From: VAZQ01 sp963753575
GTDB lineage: Bacteria; Pseudomonadota; Alphaproteobacteria; Rhizobiales; Xanthobacteraceae
NCBI GenBank assembly: GCA_963753575.1
Contig: CAVWCR010000003.1
Location: 3,162,001 to 3,226,000 of the forward strand
Reading direction: 5' to 3'
Length of the DNA stretch: 64,000 nucleotides
Under the pieces are notes generated by a model. The model made no database searches. It was not told where the DNA came from and was given only the letters and a program-made list of their open reading frames with translations. Numbering within the stretch: position 1 is the stretch's first letter; each line of letters begins with the position of its first letter. Made by a program: the position numbers and the translations under genes. This document shows, one piece after another, positions 53,167 to 62,997 of this stretch.

Positions 53167-54179
53167 GCAAGATCAGGCTGGTCGCCATCCTGGCGTTTCT
53201 TGGCATCGGCTCGTACTTGCTGATGAGCTCGATCTATACGGTAAGCGAGGTCCAGCAGGCGATTGTCACCCAGTTCGGCATGCCTGTCGGCGCGCCCGTG
53301 ACCACCGCCGGTCTGAAGTTCAAGGTGCCCTTCATCCAGGACGTAAACCTGATCGACAAGCGTGTTCTCGAATGGGACGGCAGGACCTCCGATATGCCGA
53401 CCAAGGACAAGCTCTACGTCTCGGTCGACCTTTTCGCTCGCTGGCGGATCGTCGATCCGCTCCAGTACTTTCTGCGGCTGCACGACGAACGCAGCGCCCA
53501 GTCCCGCCTGGACGATGTTCTGGGCAGCGAGACCCGAAACGCCGTCGCCAAGCATGAGCTGATCGAGATCGTCCGCACCACCAAGGATCGCGTGCCGCTG
53601 CGCGATGTCCTGGTGAGCGGCGGACGCGAGCAGGATGTGGGAACCTTGGTGCCGATCCAGAAGGGACGCAAATTGGTCGAGCAGGAGATCTTTACCGAGG
53701 GTGCCGAGAAAGTTCGCGTGTTTGGTATTGAACTGCTCGATATCCGGTTCAAGCGGATCAACTACAATGCAAGCGTGCAACCGAAGATCTACGATCGAAT
53801 GATCAGCGAACGGCGACAGATCGCGGAACGCTTCCTGTCGGAAGGCAACGGCGAGGCGGCCAGAATTCGCGGCAATCGGGTGCGCGACCTCAACAAGATC
53901 CAGTCTGAAGCTTACCGTCAGGTCGAGGAGATCCGCGGCGTGGCGGATGCGAAAGCCACTGAAATCTACTCGAAGGCATATAACCAGAGCCGGGAAGCGG
54001 CGGACTTCTATGAGTTCACGCGGACCATGCAGGCCTACAAGTCCATCATCTCCGAAAACACGACCGTCGTCCTGTCGACCGACAGTGACCTGTTCAAATT
54101 CCTCAAGGGTGTGTCTCCAAAGGACGATGCTCTGGCCAAGGCACCGAAGGCAGCCGACGCCAACGCGCGGCCGCGCTAG
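53163..54179 (+). CDS. hflC: HflC, membrane protease modulator (SPFH/band 7)
   Basis: This 338-residue protein starts at an ATGA overlap with hflK. It has an N-terminal membrane anchor (LVAILAFLGIGSYLLMSSIY), an SPFH domain opening TVSEVQQAIVTQFGMPVG, a coiled coil and the typical YEFTRTMQAYKSIISENTTV near residues 281-300. The C-terminal tail (about residues 315-338) is Lys/Ala-rich. It is the obligate partner of HflK. Confidence 0.95.
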   Translation: MSKIRLVAILAFLGIGSYLLMSSIYTVSEVQQAIVTQFGMPVGAPVTTAGLKFKVPFIQDVNLIDKRVLEWDGRTSDMPTKDKLYVSVDLFARWRIVDPLQYFLRLHDERSAQSRLDDVLGSETRNAVAKHELIEIVRTTKDRVPLRDVLVSGGREQDVGTLVPIQKGRKLVEQEIFTEGAEKVRVFGIELLDIRFKRINYNASVQPKIYDRMISERRQIAERFLSEGNGEAARIRGNRVRDLNKIQSEAYRQVEEIRGVADAKATEIYSKAYNQSREAADFYEFTRTMQAYKSIISENTTVVLSTDSDLFKFLKGVSPKDDALAKAPKAADANARPR

Positions 54180-54831
54180 GCAGGTGGCGTGCGGGCGGCC
54201 CTTCTGCGCAACGAACGGCTGCAACACGCCGCACGCGCTGATTGATTCTCGGATCGTCATTGCTGTGTGACGACGACCGGATAAAGCAGCCGTTCGCTGC
54301 ATGAGCGCTTCGGGTCGGTCGCCAGAGGGTCCGGTGCGCGCCGAAAATCGCTCTATGTCCGCGATGCCCCGAAGGCGTCAATCGGCCCGCGACCAATAGC
54401 CTGGCGATATCCGTCAGCCGACCAGTATCGATGAGCGTCCCCCTGGAAATGCCAGGAAGACGTTGCGATTTACTGTCGGTATAGTGAACGGCCATTTTGG
54501 CCGGTGCGGGGTTATTCGTCGCGGCAATGTGAAGCATGCGACACGCTCTGAAAATTGAATACCATGATTGCTATCTCAACACAGTGAGCATGCTCGACAC
54601 AGGGAGCATGAGCGCCTGTTGCTTCAATAGCCGCTGGACGTATGCATCGAAAGCCCCAGGAACAACAGCAAGATTGACCCCTTATGTTCGATCTTCCCGA
54701 GGCGCTGTGCAGCATCCGCTCTCTGCGTCTGCTTTGTATGTTGATCGTGGATTGATGCAGCGGTCGGGAATGTGAAGTTAGTTGCAAAGGAGGAAGCCAC
54801 AGGACGGAAAGACCTTACAAAGGAGGACATT
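54180..54831. other. Long intergenic region without a recognisable gene
   Basis: These 652 bp separate hflC from the TAXI binding protein. Open frames of about 90-150 codons exist on the minus strand, but they carry no domain I recognise and no good ribosome site. Base composition is lower in GC around 54540-54600 than in the neighbours, which may mark acquired or decayed DNA. The repeated word GAGCATG (54594-54610) is the only structure I noticed. Confidence 0.4.
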
Positions 54832-55821
54832 ATGACATCGACGCGAATACCGGCGCTCGCAGCCGTGGCCCTCCCGGCCGCGATACTCGGCATGTTGATG
54901 ATGCCGGCCGAAGCCCAACAGCTCGGCATCGGCAGCACGAAGTCGTCCGTCGTCAGCCAGATCACGGCCGTAATATCCAAGGTCGTCTCAGAAAACACCG
55001 GCTTGCAGATGCGGCCGCAAACGATGGGCGGAACGCAACAGTACATCCCGCTCGTCAATGCCGGCCAGCTCCAATTCGGCATCGGCAACATGTATCAGAC
55101 AACGTCCGCCTATCTCGGCACCGGACTGTCCGAAGGACACAAGTACGACAATCTCCGTTTGGTTGCCACCTTGATGCCGTTCCGGGTTGGTCTTCTGGTC
55201 GCGAACAACAGCAGCATCAAGAGCGTTGCCGATCTCAAGGGCAAGCGTGTTCCCTATGGCCTGCGGGCAGCGCCGCTGTTCCGGTATTTCTTCGAGGGCT
55301 TCCTTGCCAATGGCAACCTGACCTACGCGGACGTGCAACAGGTGCCCGCCATCGGTCTGCGCCCGATGTGGGAGCTGTTCACGCAGGGCAAGGTGGATAC
55401 CGTCATCTCGGCGTCCGGCGGCGGCCCGGTGCGAGAGATGAACACCAAGATCGCGGGCGGCATTCGCTATCTCAGCTTCGACACGACCGGCCCGAATGCC
55501 AAGAAGACGCTCGAGCTGTTGCACAACACCTATTACGACGAGGTCAAGCCCGGACGACCGTTCCCGGCGGTGAGGGCTCCTTCCAACCTGCTTGGTTACG
55601 ATTTCACCTTGTGGGCCAACAAGTCCGTGTCCGATGACGTGGTCGGGAAGGTGGCCAAGGCGCTGCACGAGCACATCGACGAGCTCAAGGCGTCGAGTCC
55701 GGTCTGGGGCCGCTGGAATCCCAAACAGATCGCCAAGAGTCAGGACCCGGTTCCTTATCACCCAGGCGCGATCGCCTACTACAAGAGCGTCGGTCTCTGG
55801 AAAGAAGAGGCCGGGCACTAG
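54832..55821 (+). CDS. TAXI-family TRAP transporter solute-binding protein
   Basis: This 329-residue periplasmic protein has a signal peptide ending near PAEAQ. The mature sequence has LGIGSTKSSVVSQITAVISK and DLKGKRVPYGL, typical of the TAXI (TRAP-associated extracytoplasmic immunogenic) family. It delivers a carboxylated or amino-acid-like substrate to the fused permease downstream. The ATG at 54832 has AAAGGAGG 6 nt upstream, one of the best ribosome sites in the window. Confidence 0.92.
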   Translation: MTSTRIPALAAVALPAAILGMLMMPAEAQQLGIGSTKSSVVSQITAVISKVVSENTGLQMRPQTMGGTQQYIPLVNAGQLQFGIGNMYQTTSAYLGTGLSEGHKYDNLRLVATLMPFRVGLLVANNSSIKSVADLKGKRVPYGLRAAPLFRYFFEGFLANGNLTYADVQQVPAIGLRPMWELFTQGKVDTVISASGGGPVREMNTKIAGGIRYLSFDTTGPNAKKTLELLHNTYYDEVKPGRPFPAVRAPSNLLGYDFTLWANKSVSDDVVGKVAKALHEHIDELKASSPVWGRWNPKQIAKSQDPVPYHPGAIAYYKSVGLWKEEAGH

Positions 55822-55959
55822 CCTTGAAGGTCGGCCCGCCCCCGGATTGTCCGGGCGCGGGCCGCCTCCGCAGGGGCGCTACGTTACTTGGCTGGCGCAT
55901 GGCGTCGCTTCCCTGCACGTCTTTCTCGGAAGGATGATGCTTCAGGAGCGCACCTATCC

Positions 55960-57909
55960 ATGTCCGACAAAACCGCAGGCGACGTGACGGCAAACCGTGC
56001 GGCGCGCACGATCGATGCCGTCAGCATGATTTGCGGCACCTTGCTTTGCCTGATTGCCGTCTTCTTCGCGACCCAGCTGTCCATCACCCTCGGGTTCACG
56101 GTGTTCACCGAGCAGGGTCTTGCCACCATTCTGGCGCTGGCGCTCTGCCTCATCTTCATCCGGCTGCCGGCGCGTCGTGGCGTGCCGCGCACCGCCATCC
56201 CCTGGTACGACATCGCGGCGGCCGCGCTCGGGCTTGCTGCCGGAGGATGGCTTGCCATCCGCTATCCGACGCTCATCGATCAGGTCTTCTATCTCAAGAC
56301 GGAAGCCTTCATTATCGGCATCGTGCTGCTGCCGCTGACCATCGAGGCGTTGCGCCGTACCGCTGGCTTGAGCTTCACATTCATCATCATCGCATTCCTG
56401 ATCTACGCGCTGTTCGGCCATCTCGTTCCGGGCCGTTTGCAGGGACGGTCGCAGGACCTGACCGATCTTGTCCCGTATCTGACGATCGATCCCGTTGCCA
56501 TGCTCGGCAGACCGATGACGATCATTTGCGGCATCGTCGTTATGTTCATCCTTTTCGGACAGCTGCTGCTGAAATCCGGCGCCTCCGAATGGTTCACCGA
56601 CATCGCGGCTGCGCTGACCGGCCGCCGGCGCGGCGGCGCCGCCAAGATCGCGATCGTGGGTTCGAGTCTGTTCGGGATGATCTCCGGCAGCGCGGTGAGC
56701 AACGTTGCGACGACCGGCGTCATCACCATTCCGTTGATGCGGCAGAGCGGCTACGAGCCCAAGGTGGCGGGCGCGATCGAGGCGGTGTCCTCGACCGGCG
56801 GCCAGATCATGCCGCCTATCATGGGCGCGGCGGCGTTCCTGATGGCCGAGTTTCTTCAGATCAGCTACGCCGAAGTCGTGATCGCGGCCATCGTTCCGGC
56901 AGTGCTTTACTACGTGGCGGTGTTCATCTACGCCGACCTTGAAGCCGCGCGAAAGAACATCGCACCGCTGCCGTCCGACAAGATCCCCACGCTGATGCGT
57001 GCGTTGGCGGACGGCTGGTTCTTCCTGATTCCGATTGGCGTCCTGATCTATACCCTGTTCTGGCTGAACCGCACCCCGGAACAAAGCGCGCTCTGGGCCG
57101 CCGGCGCGGTCGTGCTGGTCAACTGGGTCTTTGGCTACAAGGACCGTCGCCTCGTACCGCGCGACCTGCTGCATGCCGTTCGCGACACCGGCATTGTGGT
57201 CGTGGACATCGTCATCATCGGCGCCATGGCGGGCATCATCATCGGCACCATCGACGTGACGGGACTTGGTTTCGGCCTGACATTCATTCTGGTGCAGCTC
57301 GGCCAGAACAGCCTGATCTTGCTCCTCATCTTCACGGCGATTGTCTGCATCGTCCTCGGAATGGGCATGCCGACCACCGCCATCTATCTGTTGGTGGCAA
57401 CGCTCGCCGCTCCGCCGCTGATCAAGCTCGGCGTAAGCCCGCTCGCTGCGCACATGTTCGTCTTTTACTTCGGCCTCGTCTCGCTGATCACGCCGCCGGT
57501 CGCGATCGCAGCCTTCGTCGCCGCCAACATCGCGGGCTCGCAGCCATTGGAGACCGCGGTGCAGGCCGTGCGGCTGGGCTGGACCGCGTTGGTGGTGCCG
57601 TTCATGTTCGTGATGTCGCCAAACCTGATCATGCAGGGCGAGCCGTTCGACATCTTGCTGGCGGTCGTAACCGCCTTCATGGGCGTCTGGATCGCAACGG
57701 CCGGCGTGCTCGGCTACTTCATGCGGCCGCTGCCATTTGCGCTCCGCGGCGCCGCAATCGCGTCCGGCATTGCCCTGATGATTCCGAGACAAGCGTTCCC
57801 AAGTGCGAGCTATGTCGAATTCGCAGGATTTGTCATCGCCGCGGCGGTCGTATCCAGCGAATTCCTTGCAAGCCGCAAGCTCAAGTTGGCGAGCAGGCGG
57901 AGCGTATAG
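55960..57909 (+). CDS. TRAP transporter fused permease (4TM-12TM)
   Basis: This 649-residue membrane protein fuses the small (DctQ-like) and large (DctM-like) TRAP subunits, as is usual for TAXI systems. Landmarks are MISGSAVSNVATTGVITIPLM, TGGQIMPPIMGAAAFLMAEF and GMGMPTTAIYLLVATLAAPP. About 16 hydrophobic segments are visible. Import is driven by an ion gradient. It follows the TAXI binding protein by 138 nt. The ATG at 55960 is used; AGGAG lies about 11 nt upstream. Confidence 0.94.
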   Translation: MSDKTAGDVTANRAARTIDAVSMICGTLLCLIAVFFATQLSITLGFTVFTEQGLATILALALCLIFIRLPARRGVPRTAIPWYDIAAAALGLAAGGWLAIRYPTLIDQVFYLKTEAFIIGIVLLPLTIEALRRTAGLSFTFIIIAFLIYALFGHLVPGRLQGRSQDLTDLVPYLTIDPVAMLGRPMTIICGIVVMFILFGQLLLKSGASEWFTDIAAALTGRRRGGAAKIAIVGSSLFGMISGSAVSNVATTGVITIPLMRQSGYEPKVAGAIEAVSSTGGQIMPPIMGAAAFLMAEFLQISYAEVVIAAIVPAVLYYVAVFIYADLEAARKNIAPLPSDKIPTLMRALADGWFFLIPIGVLIYTLFWLNRTPEQSALWAAGAVVLVNWVFGYKDRRLVPRDLLHAVRDTGIVVVDIVIIGAMAGIIIGTIDVTGLGFGLTFILVQLGQNSLILLLIFTAIVCIVLGMGMPTTAIYLLVATLAAPPLIKLGVSPLAAHMFVFYFGLVSLITPPVAIAAFVAANIAGSQPLETAVQAVRLGWTALVVPFMFVMSPNLIMQGEPFDILLAVVTAFMGVWIATAGVLGYFMRPLPFALRGAAIASGIALMIPRQAFPSASYVEFAGFVIAAAVVSSEFLASRKLKLASRRSV

Positions 57910-58031
57910 ATAGCCCGAACGCGTCTTTCCAACCGGAAGCCCCCTGTTTGAGAGATCAATCAGGGGCAGACTGAGATTCATCGAGGTGACAGGTCGTAGA
58001 AGCGCATGGTCGATTCACTTTGCCGCAACAA

Positions 58032-58517
58032 CTATGAGCCGACAACATAGGGCCGGTCGTAGACGATCGGTTCGATTGGCTCGCCCGCGTTGGTGATTGC
58101 GTGTTCACGAAACGTGTTCACGCCGGCCGGGATCACGGTCCCACGCTGCGCAACACCGAGGAAGATATGTTTGAGGGTCTTGTCGGATCGTTCGAACCAG
58201 TCGGGATCATCGAATGTGCCGCCATAGACGCCAACAACATCGCGAAATCGTTCAAAGCTGAGGTGAAGCTTCGTGCCGCACTTGCTGCAGAAATGCACAT
58301 TGACGAGCTTGCCGCTTCCTTCCGAGCGATGACTGTAGGAGGCTGCAATCCCCTTGATGAGCCCGAAGTCGGCTTGCCGGAAGATCGGTTCCACAAGAAA
58401 AGCGGAGCCGGTTGCGCGCTGGCAGAACCGGCAGTGGCAAATGGTCAAGCGGATTGGCGGCGACGTGGTCTTGAACCGCAGGTTGCCGCAGAGGCAACCA
58501 CCTTCTTGCGCCAGCAT
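58032..58517 (-). CDS. GFA-family (glutathione-dependent formaldehyde-activating-like) zinc protein
   Basis: This 161-residue protein has the GFA zinc-binding cysteines: GGCLCGNLRF (residues about 7-16), ICHCRFCQR (about 26-34) and FCSKCGTKLH (about 77-86). Members bind two zinc ions; formaldehyde activation is proven for few. The ATG at 58517 has GGAGG about 9 nt upstream. It converges with the TRAP permease gene. Confidence 0.9.
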   Translation of the reverse strand: MLAQEGGCLCGNLRFKTTSPPIRLTICHCRFCQRATGSAFLVEPIFRQADFGLIKGIAASYSHRSEGSGKLVNVHFCSKCGTKLHLSFERFRDVVGVYGGTFDDPDWFERSDKTLKHIFLGVAQRGTVIPAGVNTFREHAITNAGEPIEPIVYDRPYVVGS

Positions 58518-58785
58518 GTTCAATTTCCTCCTTGTGGATCGAGCTCTCGAACCCGGCTCGGCAATGCAAAACACTTGGGTGCACGACGATGGGAATTGCG
58601 GGCGAAGGCCGGCTCATTGAGCCCCGACCCTAACATACTGGAAGGGATCCGGATGAATTTGGGATGCTACTAGTTCGAAACTTACCACCCATCAGCGTTT
58701 GAATGTGTTGAGGCGGCAGTTCGACGCGTCTGTCGTGCGGCGCGTCGAGGCGCCATCCCAGGATGGCGAGCATCACCCGCCTTTC

Positions 58786-60378
58786 TCAGGACGCACCCGC
58801 GCGAGCGACCGCCTTGCCGATGACGGCCATGGCGTTATCCGGCGCGCTGTCACCGGTCCACGCAATATAATGATCGGGGCGGACCAGGATCAGTCGCGCC
58901 CTGTAGGCCTGACGCTCGCCGGCATCACTGTCGCGGACCACCGTCAGCGGCACGTCGAGCGACCGCGATGCCTGCTCGAACATCGCGACCGCGCGGTCCT
59001 CGGCACCGAATGCCAAGAGCGTGAATTCACGGCCCAGCGCCTCGAACACGTTGCGTCCATCCGACAAGTGTCGCGATGGCAGATGATGGCCGGGCCGGGC
59101 CTCGAACGTGTGCGTGCCGTGCGCGCTGCAGACGCTGCCTGGCGGGCCAAACACGATCGATGATCCCTCGCAGTGCGGGTCATAGGTCATCGCGCGCGCG
59201 GGGGTGAGGGTCTTGGTTCTCTCCCAGGCCCGTTCGAATTCCTCGCGATCGCGATCGGGGTCGTAACGCTCGAGAAAATCCCGATCGGTCCTGATGCGCC
59301 TGAGGATGAAATCCTCGGCGGTCTCCCGAAACACCGGTTGCCGCTCCTCGGTATAGGTTTGCAGCAGGGCATCGCTGCCCCAGCCGTTGAGACGCGCGGC
59401 GAGCTTCCAGCCGAGATTGGAGACGTCGTCGAGCCCGTTGTTGAGTCCATAGCCGCCGTACGGCGGGTGGCTGTGGGCGGCATCGCCCGCAATGAACACC
59501 CGACCGACCTGATATTGCGTGGCGATCGCGACCGCCATGTCCCAAAACCCGACATAGTCGAATTCGCACGCAAACTTGAAGCCGGCGGCATGCTGCATCA
59601 ACCCGAGAAAGTCGTAGTTGTCCCTGGTCGTGTCCATCGGGACCGGCGCATGGAAGAAAAAGCCCCCTTCGGCATCGACCCGACCGAAGAACCGCCAATA
59701 GCCCTTGAGCTCCGGATCCATCGCACGATAGGTCGAGCGCGGCGGGAAGCGTTTGAGGCCTTCATGCAGCTCGCGTGACCGAATGACCGCCAGCACCATG
59801 AGCTGGTCAAAATCCTGGCGGTCGCGCTCGATGCCGGCTTGGGCGCGAACGGTCGAGTGGCTGCCGTCGCAGCCGACCGCATACTCCGCCTCGATGACTT
59901 CACGCTCCCCCCGTTGCGAAACGATGCCGACGCGGACTCCGGCATCGTCCTGCTCAACTGTCTCCGCCGTCCAGCCTTCCCGGCTGTGAACGTTGGCAAG
60001 CTCCGCCATCCGTGCTCTGAGAACGCTTTCGGTCAGATATTGCGGCACCCTCTCGCTGTTCTGAAAATAGTATGTGTTGACGACTTCACGAAAGGGCGGC
60101 GAGTACCAGTACTCGCTGCTCAGATTGAGATAAGCCGTCACACCGCTCAAGGAAAAGCCTGGGGGCAGAACGCGGACAGAGCGCACCTTGTCGGCGACGC
60201 CCCAGCGGTAGAAGTGTTCCATCGCACGCTGCGTAAGCCCCTGGCCTTTTGGAATCCGATGCGGCTGCGTGCGCCGCTCCACATTGGCGCATGAAATCCC
60301 GCGCTGGCCTAGCTCGATCGCCAGCGCCATGCCGACCGGCCCGCCTCCGATGATGGCCACTTGAAACCGTGTGTTCAT
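58786..60378 (-). CDS. FAD-dependent aromatic-ring monooxygenase (PheA/TfdB/MhpA-like)
   Basis: This 530-residue class A flavoprotein monooxygenase shows VAIIGGGPVGMALAIELG (FAD, residues 7-24), CDGSHSTVRAQAG (the DG motif) and the second FAD site GDAAHSHPPYGGYGLNNGLD. A C-terminal thioredoxin-like domain is probable from about residue 400. Such enzymes hydroxylate phenols or aromatic acids with NAD(P)H and oxygen. No ring-cleavage gene is beside it. A type A palindromic element lies upstream. Confidence 0.92.
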   Translation of the reverse strand: MNTRFQVAIIGGGPVGMALAIELGQRGISCANVERRTQPHRIPKGQGLTQRAMEHFYRWGVADKVRSVRVLPPGFSLSGVTAYLNLSSEYWYSPPFREVVNTYYFQNSERVPQYLTESVLRARMAELANVHSREGWTAETVEQDDAGVRVGIVSQRGEREVIEAEYAVGCDGSHSTVRAQAGIERDRQDFDQLMVLAVIRSRELHEGLKRFPPRSTYRAMDPELKGYWRFFGRVDAEGGFFFHAPVPMDTTRDNYDFLGLMQHAAGFKFACEFDYVGFWDMAVAIATQYQVGRVFIAGDAAHSHPPYGGYGLNNGLDDVSNLGWKLAARLNGWGSDALLQTYTEERQPVFRETAEDFILRRIRTDRDFLERYDPDRDREEFERAWERTKTLTPARAMTYDPHCEGSSIVFGPPGSVCSAHGTHTFEARPGHHLPSRHLSDGRNVFEALGREFTLLAFGAEDRAVAMFEQASRSLDVPLTVVRDSDAGERQAYRARLILVRPDHYIAWTGDSAPDNAMAVIGKAVARAGAS

Positions 60379-60852
60379 GCGTCTCCTTGCGAGCCTCGAT
60401 TGCGCGTCGAGGGCTTGCCAGCCCTCCTTTGCTTCCGACGTTCGTGTCAGAAGTCGCTGCCATGTATAACGAAATTCGGAAGCGGGACACTAGACATGAC
60501 GATCGCCGTGGACCGTCGAAGCCGGTAAGCCAATGGCAAGCCGGGTTGCGTGGAACGGCGCTCGTGGCTAATCCGTTGGCATGGCTGATCCCGCTCTGAG
60601 TGTCGTCATCACCCTCTATAACAGCGCGACGACGAACGTATCGCGGCATCGCCGCAAACCGACGTTCAGCGCCGGATCCTGACGAAGCAAATTCACAAAT
60701 TGGCTGACCATCACGTGCCAACAACCTCCGTCGTCGGCGCTTGTCGCGTCCGAGGGGGCTCCGGGAGCATCTGGCATGTCGTGGCGGCCGAGCCATCGCG
60801 TGTGAAGTCGGAACGGCTTGTGCCCCTAGGCACGGCTGGGCATAAAGCTGAC
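60379..60852. other. Intergenic region with a palindromic element
   Basis: These 474 bp between the divergent monooxygenase and membrane-protein genes contain the third type A element (60421-60493). The rest shows no gene I can support; an open frame upstream of 60853 lacks protein-like character and a ribosome site. Confidence 0.4.
60421..60493. repeat. CTAG-ended palindromic element, type A copy 3
   Basis: The element runs from CCTTTGCTTCCGACGTTCGTG to ACGAAATTCGG and AGCGGGACACTAG. The right end keeps the terminal CTAG, while the left end has lost it. It shares arm sequence with the copies at 13445 and 36346 but differs in several paired positions. Confidence 0.7.
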
Positions 60853-61383
60853 ATGGGCGCAAGCGGTGACGAGCAAAGTGCCGGCGGCTATTCCGTGGCT
60901 TACAGCTGCGATGACACCCAATTTCCTGTGTATGTTACCGCCGCGTTGGCGGCGATTTTTTTCGCGGCCGCTTGGACAACCGGTGCTGTGTACTGGCTGG
61001 CTCCCGCAGTAGCAGCGGCGGGCTTCAGCTACTACAACCTTCCCCTATTGGAGACCGACAGGCCGACGATCGGCGCCAATCAGTATGGCATCTTCATCCA
61101 GGCGTTCGGACTGATCCGGTGGCGAGCGATACAGCGCATCGATCTCGTTGCCATCGCCGAGCGCGCGATGACCGTCCATGAGCTGCAGATTGGCCTCAAC
61201 GTACCTCTCAGCAGCGCTCTCGTCGCCGACTGGCGCAAGCAGCCGCTTTATCGCTCACTGATGCGCTTGCCATGGCGCATGGATCATACCGGTGTGGTGC
61301 GAGTCGACGTGGAGCCGTTCGACCAACCGCCGGATGAGATTCACCGAACCTTTCTGAGGATGTGGCGCTACTACCGGAGCTAG
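60853..61383 (+). CDS. Uncharacterised membrane protein with two N-terminal helices
   Basis: This 176-residue protein has two adjacent hydrophobic segments (VYVTAALAAIFFAAAW and VYWLAPAVAAAGFSYY, about residues 27-65). A soluble domain follows (GIFIQAFGLIRWRAIQRIDL) that looks like the PH-like beta domain of STM3941-type membrane proteins. I do not recognise a precise function. The ATG at 60853 is chosen because the preceding 51 codons look non-coding; the ribosome site is weak. Confidence 0.6.
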   Translation: MGASGDEQSAGGYSVAYSCDDTQFPVYVTAALAAIFFAAAWTTGAVYWLAPAVAAAGFSYYNLPLLETDRPTIGANQYGIFIQAFGLIRWRAIQRIDLVAIAERAMTVHELQIGLNVPLSSALVADWRKQPLYRSLMRLPWRMDHTGVVRVDVEPFDQPPDEIHRTFLRMWRYYRS

Positions 61384-61428
61384 CCCTCTGGGCAACCTTA
61401 CGCCAGCCAATCACGGCCAGGCGCCGGG

Positions 61429-62589
61429 TCACGTCCTCACGACCAGGCCGGCATAGGCATTCTCACGCAAGCCATAGGTCCAAGCGACCGCCTCCCGCGC
61501 CGTTCGCATGTTGGCGGGGACCTGCAGGAAAAAATGTCTGCGCGTACCGTCGGGCTCTGGCGTTGCGTTGACCACCTCGACGGCGGCCCAGGCGTCAGAT
61601 GCCCACCAGACCTTGCGCCATAGAATTCCGGCGCCGTCCTCGGCGACGCGAACGGCGCCGCCAAGCGCCACATAGCGTTGCGGCGTCACGATTTCGATCA
61701 TACAGCGGCGAACCTGAACGTCCGGCTCGCCATCGATCGCGGCAAGCGTAACGCTCTCCGGCTGCTCAATGATCCACTGCGGGACCTCGACACCCTTCCA
61801 GGTCCACACCGACCAGCCATCGGGATATTGCAGCGCCGGACCCTTTGCACTGTGCAGCCGGTCGCGGGCGTCGCCACACAAGAGATTGGGCCGCTCTGCA
61901 AGCCAGCAGGTGCGCTCATGAAGCTCCATCCAGCCTAGACTTCTCGCCAGCAGCCATAGCCCTACCAGGGGTTCGGTTTCGACCTGCAGGCCGAGGACGT
62001 TGCGGGCATAGTCGTACGTCCCGAGCCACGACAGATCGTGCTGGCCGACGACATTGGATCGAAATCCACCCTGAGCGAACAGGGGGCGCAGGTTCCAAGA
62101 TAATGCGCGTGTCTGGCGGATGCGCTCCAGCAGGGATACGGAATCGCGCGCCAAGCCTCGCATGACCGCCTCAGCGGCAGACACGAGCAGCGCGTCCGCC
62201 GGGCTCACCACGCTGGCGATCGCGGCCTGCACGCGCTTGCTTATGCGCCGCCCGACCAGCGAGGCTGCCTGACGGTGAAGGCGATCGATGACGGCCGACT
62301 TGACGTTGGCGCCATCGGCCCGCGATATCCGCTGCGTCAGATGGGAAAGGGCGACGGGGCCTTCGCACCACACAAAGCGCACTGGCGGCTTCAACGCCGC
62401 CGCGCGGTAGGCGAGGCGCGCGCCTTCTTCGGCGGCGTCGCGGTCAGCAGGCTCGGTCGACCGCCAGATCGTCGTCCACCGGGCGCGAAAGGCGCGCAGC
62501 GCAGCCGTCTGCTCGGCCGTGAGCGTATTGTCCTTAGTCGGCAACGACGCGCGCGTCCCGCGGTTCGAGTTCGCGCTGGCGGCGAACAC
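61429..62589 (-). CDS. DUF6745 family protein
   Basis: This protein of about 386 residues is Trp-rich. It contains the segments RDRLHSAKGPALQYPDGWSV and EVPQWIIEQPESVTL, followed by VQVRRCMIEIVTPQRYVALGG, which I associate with DUF6745; the family has no known function. The start is uncertain: the GTG at 62589 overlaps the upstream small gene by 56 nt, while a TTG at 62544 would reduce this to 11 nt. It forms a two-gene unit with that small protein. Confidence 0.7.
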   Translation of the reverse strand: MFAASANSNRGTRASLPTKDNTLTAEQTAALRAFRARWTTIWRSTEPADRDAAEEGARLAYRAAALKPPVRFVWCEGPVALSHLTQRISRADGANVKSAVIDRLHRQAASLVGRRISKRVQAAIASVVSPADALLVSAAEAVMRGLARDSVSLLERIRQTRALSWNLRPLFAQGGFRSNVVGQHDLSWLGTYDYARNVLGLQVETEPLVGLWLLARSLGWMELHERTCWLAERPNLLCGDARDRLHSAKGPALQYPDGWSVWTWKGVEVPQWIIEQPESVTLAAIDGEPDVQVRRCMIEIVTPQRYVALGGAVRVAEDGAGILWRKVWWASDAWAAVEVVNATPEPDGTRRHFFLQVPANMRTAREAVAWTYGLRENAYAGLVVRT

Positions 62590-62878
62590 GATAGGTTCCG
62601 CGCGGTAAGGTCAGGGGCGCATGCTCGTCGTGGGTCAGTCGCGCATAAGGCGCGTCGACCAAGACATGTCCAACGTAAAGGCCGGCAGGTATGTCCCGCG
62701 CGAGGAGATCGTCGCGGAACATGGTCACGCGCTCCCAGATCGCGTGGCGGTGGCCGCTGGCCTCTCCTTCCGCCAGCACCAGCGCCGCGCCTTCGGCGTT
62801 CTGCACCGTCGTTCCCGATGGCGACATATCGGGCACTCGCTCAAGCAACAGGTCACCTTGTGCAAAGAGGTCCGTCAT
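62534..62878 (-). CDS. Small conserved-looking partner of the DUF6745 protein
   Basis: This 114-residue protein reads FAQGDLLLERVPDMSPSG near its start and contains LAEGEASGHRHAI and LTHDEHAPLTLPRGTYRV. The His-rich GHRHAI and HDEH segments around a beta-rich body suggest a small barrel or cupin-like fold. I do not recognise a named family. The ATG at 62878 has GGGAGA about 7 nt upstream. Its 3' end overlaps the DUF6745 frame, so the two are coexpressed. Confidence 0.65.
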   Translation of the reverse strand: MTDLFAQGDLLLERVPDMSPSGTTVQNAEGAALVLAEGEASGHRHAIWERVTMFRDDLLARDIPAGLYVGHVLVDAPYARLTHDEHAPLTLPRGTYRVRRQRELEPRDARVVAD

Positions 62879-62997
62879 TAGCCATCTCCCTTGCGCCCAA
62901 GCACCCGTTGAGGTCTTGAGAGGGTGCTTGGCTTGTTTTCCACCCAATTTTCCAGCCGGTTTCAATCAACCGTCGGAAGCTGCTCCCATCAACAACA

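Noticed and set aside
55954..57981. Open frame of about 675 codons on the minus strand across the TRAP permease
   Set aside because: It is the mirror of a well-recognised permease; its product is an Asp/Arg/His-rich string without family features.
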